From Myxococcaceae bacterium (GTDB taxonomy: Bacteria > Myxococcota > Myxococcia > Myxococcales > Myxococcaceae), in contig JAEUJQ010000026.1 of assembly GCA_016793095.1 (NCBI GenBank), forward strand, positions 1 to 64,000: a stretch of DNA of 64,000 nt. The letters are read 5' to 3'. Below the pieces are notes generated by a model. It was not told where the DNA came from, did not search any database, and was given only the letters and a program-made list of their open reading frames with translations. Shown here piece by piece: positions 34,321-41,680 of this stretch (position 1 is its first letter; every line of letters begins with the position of its first letter). Position numbers and translations under genes: made by a program.

Positions 34321-35670
34321 TCAGGACTTTCTGGTGGTGAGTCGTGAGGCGACCGCCTCGAGCAGCTCGCGGCGGGTGTCCGAGATGTTCGCGGCGGCGC
34401 GGGCGATGGCAGCCGTGGTGTGCGTGGGTTGCGCGTCGAGGAACGTGCGCGCGGTGGACTTCCCCTGCCACCAGTCGCGCGCCTGCACCAGCCCCTCCAT
34501 CACCACCCGTTCACCGAGCGTCACGTGCAGGTAGCTCGCGATCGGTGAGGGCGAGAGATCGAACGCTGACGCGTTGAGGCGACCTCCGTCGAGCAGGCCC
34601 TGGAGCAGGAGATCGACGGGCTCCGGAGGCGTCGCCAGGGCCGGCAGGAACTGCTCGATGCGGCGCATGCGCTCACCGTTCGCGTCGCCGATGCCACCCA
34701 TGAAGAGATCGATGGGGGCGTCGCCGCCGGTCTCGTACGCGAGCGCCTCGACGACGGCAGTGCTGTACAGCTTGGTGCGCATGTAGCGGACAGCGAGGGC
34801 CATGTTGCGGCCAGCAGCCTCGACGCGCCGCTTGTGCTCCTCTGGCGCCGGCTCGCCGGCCTGCATGCGAAAGACGCGCTCGGGCGGGAGTCCCGCGAGG
34901 AAGCCTTCCATCTTCTGCAGCGCGACCCGGTACTCGTGCACCGTGTACGTGTTGGCCGTGTGCAGGGTGGGGTTGGTCTCGGGCAACAGCTTCCAGGTGT
35001 TGTCGAGGAAGATCGCAGCGTCGGCCTCGGCGAAGTTGCCGACGTCGTTGTTCGCGAGCCGCGTCGCGCGTCGCACCATCACCGTGCGTTCGGCGGCTGG
35101 CACGCCCAGGGCCGTCAGGCGCGCGTCGAGCACCAGTTTCTCGGGCGCGCGGAAGGGGATGGTCGCCTCGATGCACGCGGCGAGGGCGAGCTGCTGGTCG
35201 TTCGAGAAGACGCCCTCCATCTCCTTCGCGGCCACCAGCCCGCTCGCGAGCTCGTTGAGGCCGTTGTAGGGCGTGAGCACCTCGCCCGGTTGGTGGCCGA
35301 ACACGTCCAGCACCAGCCTGGCCGTCGGGTCGATGCCGGCGTGCGGCAAGATGCGCCACCCCTCACGCTCGCGGCTGATCAACGGCTCGAGGATCTCGGC
35401 GTAGTGCGGGGGCACGCCGAGATCGACCTGGACGTAGACGATGTCGTGGTACAGCGCGGCGATCGTCTCGATGGCATCGGCGTCGACGATGAGGTCGAGC
35501 ACGTGCTGGTGCGTGTGGAACTCCCGCGCACGCGACGAGAGCGCCTGGTGCACTGCGACGCCCCAGCGCTCCACGAAGAGCGGCGGCACTCCGAGGCCGA
35601 GCGCCTGCACGGCGCCGTGAAGGGCGTCGATGATGCGGTGCACCGGTGAGCGGGCAGTTCCGGGAGACAT
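34321..35670 (-). CDS. HD-domain-like metal-dependent phosphohydrolase
   Basis: The product is about 449 residues from ATG 35670; an in-frame start at 35718 would add 16 residues. It is cytosolic. The N-terminal third has an HD-type metal site: FHTHQHVLDLI, then ALYHDIVYV, as in small predicted HD phosphohydrolases (COG4339-like). Here, though, it is followed by about 300 extra residues, mostly helical, with no family I know. The reaction is presumably hydrolysis of a phosphate ester or nucleotide, unknown. It lies directly upstream of argJ on the same strand with 36 bp between them, so co-transcription is possible. Confidence 0.7.
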   Translation of the reverse strand: MSPGTARSPVHRIIDALHGAVQALGLGVPPLFVERWGVAVHQALSSRAREFHTHQHVLDLIVDADAIETIAALYHDIVYVQVDLGVPPHYAEILEPLISREREGWRILPHAGIDPTARLVLDVFGHQPGEVLTPYNGLNELASGLVAAKEMEGVFSNDQQLALAACIEATIPFRAPEKLVLDARLTALGVPAAERTVMVRRATRLANNDVGNFAEADAAIFLDNTWKLLPETNPTLHTANTYTVHEYRVALQKMEGFLAGLPPERVFRMQAGEPAPEEHKRRVEAAGRNMALAVRYMRTKLYSTAVVEALAYETGGDAPIDLFMGGIGDANGERMRRIEQFLPALATPPEPVDLLLQGLLDGGRLNASAFDLSPSPIASYLHVTLGERVVMEGLVQARDWWQGKSTARTFLDAQPTHTTAAIARAAANISDTRRELLEAVASRLTTRKS

Positions 35671-35760
35671 GAGCGAGACGTGGCCGATGTAACCACGAGC
35701 GGGGCCTGGCCAGAACAAAAGCCCTCACGCGCTACAGCCTGCAACCCCGCTCAACAGGGC

Positions 35761-36699
35761 TCAGAAATGCCACCCGGTGTCCAGGGAGATGCCCCAGGCG
35801 GTGCCGGCCGAAGAGAACAGTGGCGTGAGTGGCAACAACGTCAGGTGCAGCTGGCCAGCGGGGCGAACCCGGACGCCCCACAAGAGCCGCACCGTCGCCA
35901 GGGGATCGAAGCCCAGCTCGCCGCCCACGAGGAGGGCCACCCGATGCTCGGGATCGAACGCGCCGATGAGCGCGAATCTGCCGAAGACGCCGGGACGCAG
36001 GAACAGCTGCCTCATGACGAGCGGCGACGGGACGCGGAGCAGGACATCGGGCGACAACAACCGGAGGCCGAGTGACAGCTCGGCGAAGTCACGCATGAGC
36101 AGGCCGACTCGCGTGATGGTGAAGAGATCGGGCACGGCGCCGACGGTCATGCCCACCTCCTGGGCCACGACGCCCCGCACGTTGTCGACGCGAACCGCGC
36201 GCTCGGTGAAGAGCCGTTCGGGCGAGTCGAGGCTGAGCCGCTCGCCTGGGAACGAGCGGTCATCCTCCGGCGCGAAGATCGCGGCGATGCCACCGGTGAC
36301 GAGCACACCCAGCAGCCAGAGCATCGTGAGGCCCCGGCTGAAGGTGGCGATCTCGACGTCCGCGATGTGCTCGAGGCGAAGCCGGCCACCCGACCATCGC
36401 TCACCCCACGAAACCGTCCGATCGAAGAGGCGGAGCTCGCGTGCCTGCACCCACTCCGTCCACACGCCGTTCGTCGTCGAGAACCGCAGGCGGCTCGACG
36501 GCTCGAAGCGAATGGGGGCCTCGGAGGGACCGACCGGGGCCGCAGGCTCGAGGACGAAGGCGTCGTCCTGACCTGCGCGCAGCGACGCGAGCGCCGAACC
36601 GCGGAGCGAGACCGTCGTCGAGCAGCCCGCCGTCGGGAGGGCGAGGAGCAGGCCCAGCGCCAGGCGACTGAGACACCAGGCAGCAGACGAACAGCGCAC
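35761..36699 (-). CDS. Lipoprotein with an internal membrane-like segment, unknown function
   Basis: The 312-residue product starts at GTG 36699, with lipobox PTAGC at about 26. One strongly hydrophobic segment (MLWLLGVLVTGGIAAIF) lies near residue 130. The second half alternates short amphipathic strands with Arg/Leu pairs and ends in DTGWHF, the aromatic-Phe ending typical of outer-membrane beta-barrels. I do not recognise a family. It could be a lipoprotein with a C-terminal barrel-like domain. It diverges from the second pentapeptide-stalk gene across 110 bp. Confidence 0.6.
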   Translation of the reverse strand: MRCSSAAWCLSRLALGLLLALPTAGCSTTVSLRGSALASLRAGQDDAFVLEPAAPVGPSEAPIRFEPSSRLRFSTTNGVWTEWVQARELRLFDRTVSWGERWSGGRLRLEHIADVEIATFSRGLTMLWLLGVLVTGGIAAIFAPEDDRSFPGERLSLDSPERLFTERAVRVDNVRGVVAQEVGMTVGAVPDLFTITRVGLLMRDFAELSLGLRLLSPDVLLRVPSPLVMRQLFLRPGVFGRFALIGAFDPEHRVALLVGGELGFDPLATVRLLWGVRVRPAGQLHLTLLPLTPLFSSAGTAWGISLDTGWHF

Positions 36700-36809
36700 T
36701 GCGGAACGGTATCGACTCCGGGCGTTTCAGGACACCCCTCCGGGAAGCCAGGCTCGCCTCTGTCGGCGAACGACGTTAGACGGTGGGGCCGCTCAGACCG
36801 GAGAACGTG

Positions 36810-38354
36810 ATGCGCCTTCAACTTTCGTCCATCGTGGTGTTGGCACTGTCTTTCGCGTGCAGTGGCCCCGGTCCCGGACCTGCCGGAGGCGGCAGCGCTG
36901 GCGGTGGCTCGGCGGCGGGTGGCTCGGCGGCGGGCGGCTCGACTGCGGGCGGCTCGACAGCGGGCGGCTCGGCTGCGGGCGGCTCGGCTGCGGGCGGCTC
37001 GGCTGCGGGCGGCTCGGCGGCGGGCGGCTCGACTGCGGGCGGCTCGGCTGCGGGCGGCTCGGCTGCGGGCGGCTCGGCTGCGGGTGGCTCGACCGCTGGT
37101 GGAAGCGTCGGCGGTGGAATGACCGCTGGCGGCATGACGGGAGGTATCGGCACCTTCGTGCGGGTCGGCTTCTTCAATCAGGCGCTCGCGACGGGCCCCG
37201 ATGGTCGCCTGCACCTCACCTTCCTCGACGGCGCGGCGGAGCGCATCTGGTACGGCAGCTGCGCCTCGAACTGCTTCACCGAAGCCGCGTGGAACCTCGT
37301 CGAGCTCCGCAGCAGCGCGCAGCTCGGGACGACGACGGTGGGCTCCTACGGCGTGGGCGTCGACAACACGGGCCGCGTGCACCTCCTGGTGGGCGCGGTG
37401 ACGGGCTCCGGCATGTCAGCCAACGCGATTCAGTACGGCACCTGCGCCAGCCAGTGCAGCCAGGCGTCCAACTGGACGTGGCTCGACCTCTCGACGGTCG
37501 CGCAGGGGCGCAGCATCATCGGCGCCACGCGCCCGTTCGTGGTGCAGCCCTCCGGCGCCGTGTCGTTCTTCACCCGCGACCCGGGCGTCCTCGTCACCTG
37601 CGCTTCGGGTTGCACCAGCCTCGCGAACTGGTCCACGCCGGTGCAGCTCAACGCCGACCCGCTGCAGCTCGTCGTGGACGGCACGGGCGCGTTCCACGTG
37701 CTCATCGACAAGGGCCGCTCGGCCAACCAGGAGGTCCTGCTCGGCTACGCCCGCTGCACCTCGAGCTGCTCGGTGCCGGCGAACTGGCCACAGTCTCAGC
37801 TCGGCTTCCTGACTGGCCACCCGGCGTACACCGCCAGCCTCACCGCGACGGCGAGCGGGCGCGTCTTCATGACCTACAACCAGGGCGTCATCACCGTCTC
37901 GACCCAGGACAACCGCAAGCTCACCGTCACCTCGTGCGCCGGCGCGGGCTGTCTCGACCTCACCACGTGGACCTCGTTCACCACCGGCGTCCTCGACGAG
38001 GGGAACGACGGCGCCTGGGTGCAGGCCGACGGCGAGGGCGTGGCGCTCGCCAGCACCACCATCAGCGCGCTGCACCTGCAGGCGTGTGACCAGTCCTGCC
38101 AGCTCGCCGGCGGCTGGAGCCAGAGCCTCACCCTCGACACCAGCGCCGCCATCGCGCAGGTCGTCCCGCCCGCGCTCGGCAGCTCGTGCCCGTCGTCCGC
38201 CACGTTCGCCGCCTGGTACCCGAAGCGCCCCATCGTGGGGGTGGCGCCGGCGGGCCTCGCCGTCATTCACAACCCGAACGCGCTCGTGACCTGTCCCGGC
38301 TCCACGGGGCCGTCGTCGAGGCCGCCCATCGGCCGCATCTTCACCACCTTCTGA
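36810..38354 (+). CDS. Lipoprotein with pentapeptide stalk and six Cys-x3-Cys-type repeats
   Basis: The 514-residue product starts at ATG 36810, set by GGAG seven bases upstream. The lipoprotein signal ends ALSFAC at 17, then a Gly-Ser-Ala/Thr stalk (about 25-115). The globular region has six repeats of roughly 55-65 residues. Each has a 'G-x-hydrophobic-H/F' strand (TGPDGRLHLTF, DNTGRVHLLV, GTGAFHVLI) followed by a paired-cysteine motif (CASNC, CASQC, CASGC, CTSSC, CAGAGC, CDQSC) and a Trp. The spacing suggests a six-bladed propeller with one disulfide per blade. The ligand is unknown; surface display is likely. Convergent with the metal pump. Confidence 0.7.
   Translation: MRLQLSSIVVLALSFACSGPGPGPAGGGSAGGGSAAGGSAAGGSTAGGSTAGGSAAGGSAAGGSAAGGSAAGGSTAGGSAAGGSAAGGSAAGGSTAGGSVGGGMTAGGMTGGIGTFVRVGFFNQALATGPDGRLHLTFLDGAAERIWYGSCASNCFTEAAWNLVELRSSAQLGTTTVGSYGVGVDNTGRVHLLVGAVTGSGMSANAIQYGTCASQCSQASNWTWLDLSTVAQGRSIIGATRPFVVQPSGAVSFFTRDPGVLVTCASGCTSLANWSTPVQLNADPLQLVVDGTGAFHVLIDKGRSANQEVLLGYARCTSSCSVPANWPQSQLGFLTGHPAYTASLTATASGRVFMTYNQGVITVSTQDNRKLTVTSCAGAGCLDLTTWTSFTTGVLDEGNDGAWVQADGEGVALASTTISALHLQACDQSCQLAGGWSQSLTLDTSAAIAQVVPPALGSSCPSSATFAAWYPKRPIVGVAPAGLAVIHNPNALVTCPGSTGPSSRPPIGRIFTTF
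36909..37103 (+). repeat. 13 tandem 15-bp repeats encoding Ser-Ala/Thr-Ala-Gly-Gly
   Basis: Thirteen in-frame 15-base units (tcggctgcgggcggc or tcgactgcgggcggc) form a stalk between the lipid anchor and the globular part. The same peptide logic as in the 27542-27916 array is used by an otherwise unrelated protein. Confidence 0.95.
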
Positions 38355-38366
38355 CCGGGCGGCAGG

Positions 38367-41300
38367 TCACGAGACTGACGCTGGCGGTGGGGCCTCACCT
38401 GTCGCCTCTCCCGGCGGCGTCGGGGCTGACACCAGGCTCGCAGCCACCCGCTTCGGCACCAGCAGCATGCGCATGATGCCCGGGAAGACGACGAGCATCA
38501 GCACCGTCGCGCCGACGATGCCGAAGATGACGACCGTCGCCAGCGGCCGCTGCACCTCGCTCCCGGCCCCCGAGTTGAGCGCCATGGGCGCGAAGCCGAG
38601 CGCCGCGACGGCCGCCGTCGTCAACACGGCCCGAAGCGTGTGCGACGCGCCCTCGATGATCGCCTCGTCGAGCGGCCGACCCTGCTCGAGCTCGCGCCGC
38701 ACCTCCGACGCCATCACGACGCCGTTCAGCACCGCCACGCCGGCCAACGCGATGAACCCCACCGCCGCTGGAATGCTGAACGCCATGCCGCGCACCAGCA
38801 GGCCCGCGAGGCCGCCGATCAGCGCCAGCGGCACCAGGGTGAAGACCGCGAGGGCCTGGCGCGGACTGCCGAACGCGAGGATGAGCATCACCATGATGAT
38901 CGCGAGCGCGAGCGGCACCACCAACGCGAGCCGCGCCTGCGCGCGCGCGAAGTTCTCGAACTGGCCGCCCCACGACACCGCGTAGCCGGTGGGGAGCGCC
39001 ACCTCGGTCGCGACCTTCTGCCTCGCCTCGGTCACCCACGAGACCAGGTCTCGGCCGCGCAGGTTGACCTCGACGCGAACGGTGCGCTCGAAGTTCTCGC
39101 GGCGGACCGTCGTCGGCCCCTCGAGCTCGCGCACGGCGCCCAGCTCGTCGAGGTTCACGAGCTTGTCGTCGAAGGTCTCGACCTGGAGATCGCCGACGGC
39201 GTTGGGCGACGGCGCGCTGGGGGGCACGATGACGCGCACGTCGAAGCGTCGCGGCCCATCGTAGATGGTGCCCACCTTGCGCCCGACGCGCGCCGCCTCG
39301 ATGGTCTCGAAGGCCTTCTCGAGCTCGACGCCGTAGCGGGCCAGCCGCTCGCGGTCCGGCGTGAACGTCAGCGTCGGCATGCCGGTGAGGCGCTCGATGC
39401 GGACGTCGCCGGTGCCCTGGATCCGGCGCACCACCTCGCCGATGGCGGCGGCCTTCTCGTTGAGCACGGGCAGCTCCTTCCCCGACAGGCGAATCGCCAC
39501 GTCCGCGCGGCTGCCCGAGATGAGCTCGTTGGTGCGGTCTTCGATGGGCTGGCTCACCGACACGAAGGTGCCCGGCACCCGGTCCTCGATGCGGGCCTTG
39601 AGGAGCTTCGCCATGCCCTCGAAGGTCTTCGCCGAGGTCCACTCCTGCTCGGGCTTCATGCGAATGAGCATGTCGGTCGCGTCGTTCCCGCGCGGGTCGA
39701 AGGCCATCTCGGCCCGCCCCGTCATCCCCAGCACGGCGCGCGCGTCGGGCAGCTCCATCACCGCCTGCTCGACCTGCAGGTCGAGCCTCCGCGCCTCGGT
39801 GAGGGCGACCGACGGCGGCCGGCGAATGCCGAGCACGATGTCGCCTTCCTGAATGCGCGGCACGAACTCGGCTCCCCGGGTGGACTGCGCAAGCCCCAGG
39901 CCGAGCAGCAGCGTCACCGAGACCAGCGCCCACACCACGCGGTGCTTGAGCGCCCCCGGCAGCGCGGCGCGATAGCGGGCGGTGAGGCGCTCGAGCCAGT
40001 GCGGGCCATGCTCGATGCGCCCGGGCAGGAGAAAGGCCATCACTCCCGGGAACAGCGCGATTGAATAGAAGAGCGCTCCAAGCAGGGCCGCGGCCATCAC
40101 GATCGTCATCGGCCGGAACATCTTGCCCTCGACGCCCTCGAGGGTGAGCAGGGGCAGGTAGACGAGCATGATGATGGCAACCGAGAACGCCACCGGCCTC
40201 GCCACCGAACCGGCTGCCTTGCCCAGTCGTTCATCACGTTCTTCGGCCGTTCGCATCGACACGCCAGCCACGGCCGCCAGCACGCCCTCGAGCACGACGA
40301 TGGGCCCATCGACGAGGAAGCCGAAGTCGATGGCGCCCAGCGACATGAGATCGCCGGTCACGCCCAACCCGTGCATCACGAAGAGGGCCACGCTCATCGA
40401 CGCCGGAATGCCCAGCACCACCGCGAACGCGCCGCGCAGACTGCCGAGGAACACCGCGAGCACGAGCAGCACGACGAGCGCCCCTTCAGCGAGGTTCTTG
40501 AGCACCGTCACCAGCACCCGGTTCACGAACTCGGAGCGGTCGTACATCGTGGTGAGCTTGACCCCCGGCGGCAGCGTCGCCGACAGCTCGCGGACCCGGT
40601 CCTTCACGGCGGTGATGACGTCACGGCTGTTCGCGCCGAGCACCATCATCACCGTGCCAGCCACGACCTCGCCCTTGCCGTCCTTGGTGGCGACGCCGTA
40701 GCGCAGGGCCGGGCCCACCTTCACGTCGGCGACCTGCTTCACCGTCACGCGCTGGGTGCCGCCGCGCACCACCACGCTCTCGAGATCATCTTCGTCGAGC
40801 AGCAGGCCCTCGCCCCGCAGCAGCAGGTTCTCACCCCGGTACTCGAGGTACCCGCCACCGACGCTGGACGTCGCGCGACCGATGGCAGCTTCGAGCTCGT
40901 TGATCGTGAGGTTGAAGGCCGCCAGCCGCGTGGGCGAGGTGACGACGTGGTATTGCTTGAGCTCGCCTCCCAGCGTGTTCACCTCGATGACGCCGGGCAC
41001 GGAGCGCAGGCGTGGCACCAGCTCCCAGTCGAGCAACGTGCGCAGCTGCATCGCCGAGTGCGCGCCCGTCTCGCTCTCGACCGCAAAGAAGAAGATCTCT
41101 CCGAGGCCGGTGGACACCGGCGCCAGCTGAGGCGGGGGAATGAAGGGGGGGAGATCGGGCGTCACCTCGCGCAGCCGCTCGGCCACCAGCTGGCGTGCGA
41201 ACCAGATGCTGGTGCCGTCCTTGAAGACGGCGGTGATGACCGAGAGTGACGCGCGCGACACGCTGCGTACCTCGAGGAGGCCGGGCATGCCGTTGAGCGC

Positions 41301-41513
41301 CAGCTCCATCGGCGTCGTCACCATGCGCTCGGCGTCGGTGGGCGAGAGGCCGGGCGCCTCGGTGACGATGGTGACCTGCACGTTGCTGACGTCGGGCAGC
41401 GCGTCGATGGGCAGTCGTGTTGCGGCGTACAGCCCTGCATGCAGCAGGGCGCCCAGGATGGCGACGACGGCCCCTTTGCGGCGAATGGACGCCAGGACGA
41501 TCCGCTCGAGCAT
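38367..41513 (-). CDS. Heavy-metal efflux RND transporter (CzcA/CusA type)
   Basis: The 1048-residue inner-membrane pump has the usual length and layout: TM1 at the start, periplasmic porter loops, TM2-6, a second loop, and TM7-12. HME-type marks are RLPIDALPDVSNVQV just after TM1 and, in TM4, DFGFLVDGPIVVLE with the two Asp and one Glu used for proton transfer. CzcA exports Zn/Co/Cd and CusA exports Cu/Ag; I cannot assign the metal by eye. These pumps need a membrane-fusion protein and an outer-membrane channel, and neither is in the window. The pump is therefore an orphan that may borrow partners. It diverges from the Ig-like lipoprotein. Confidence 0.9.
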   Translation of the reverse strand: MLERIVLASIRRKGAVVAILGALLHAGLYAATRLPIDALPDVSNVQVTIVTEAPGLSPTDAERMVTTPMELALNGMPGLLEVRSVSRASLSVITAVFKDGTSIWFARQLVAERLREVTPDLPPFIPPPQLAPVSTGLGEIFFFAVESETGAHSAMQLRTLLDWELVPRLRSVPGVIEVNTLGGELKQYHVVTSPTRLAAFNLTINELEAAIGRATSSVGGGYLEYRGENLLLRGEGLLLDEDDLESVVVRGGTQRVTVKQVADVKVGPALRYGVATKDGKGEVVAGTVMMVLGANSRDVITAVKDRVRELSATLPPGVKLTTMYDRSEFVNRVLVTVLKNLAEGALVVLLVLAVFLGSLRGAFAVVLGIPASMSVALFVMHGLGVTGDLMSLGAIDFGFLVDGPIVVLEGVLAAVAGVSMRTAEERDERLGKAAGSVARPVAFSVAIIMLVYLPLLTLEGVEGKMFRPMTIVMAAALLGALFYSIALFPGVMAFLLPGRIEHGPHWLERLTARYRAALPGALKHRVVWALVSVTLLLGLGLAQSTRGAEFVPRIQEGDIVLGIRRPPSVALTEARRLDLQVEQAVMELPDARAVLGMTGRAEMAFDPRGNDATDMLIRMKPEQEWTSAKTFEGMAKLLKARIEDRVPGTFVSVSQPIEDRTNELISGSRADVAIRLSGKELPVLNEKAAAIGEVVRRIQGTGDVRIERLTGMPTLTFTPDRERLARYGVELEKAFETIEAARVGRKVGTIYDGPRRFDVRVIVPPSAPSPNAVGDLQVETFDDKLVNLDELGAVRELEGPTTVRRENFERTVRVEVNLRGRDLVSWVTEARQKVATEVALPTGYAVSWGGQFENFARAQARLALVVPLALAIIMVMLILAFGSPRQALAVFTLVPLALIGGLAGLLVRGMAFSIPAAVGFIALAGVAVLNGVVMASEVRRELEQGRPLDEAIIEGASHTLRAVLTTAAVAALGFAPMALNSGAGSEVQRPLATVVIFGIVGATVLMLVVFPGIMRMLLVPKRVAASLVSAPTPPGEATGEAPPPASVS

Positions 41514-41612
41514 CGGGGCCTCTTACCGACGGCCCTCCAGACCCGCAACCTGCTGACGTTCCTCCTGTTCCTGTCCGAATCCCGCTCCTGGGTGGCACGG
41601 ACTTCCCAGAAA

Positions 41613-41628
41613 ACCGGGCTCGACCGGT
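41613..41628. promoter_or_regulatory. Possible operator dyad between the metal pump and Ig-like gene
   Basis: ACCGG, six bases, CCGGT forms a 16-bp dyad inside the 167-bp divergent gap. The position would suit a regulator of either gene, but short GC dyads are common in such DNA. Confidence 0.2.
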
Positions 41629-41680
41629 CTCTTCCACGACACGGGAGCGGCCGGCCCCGACTGGAGATGGAGACCGAGGC

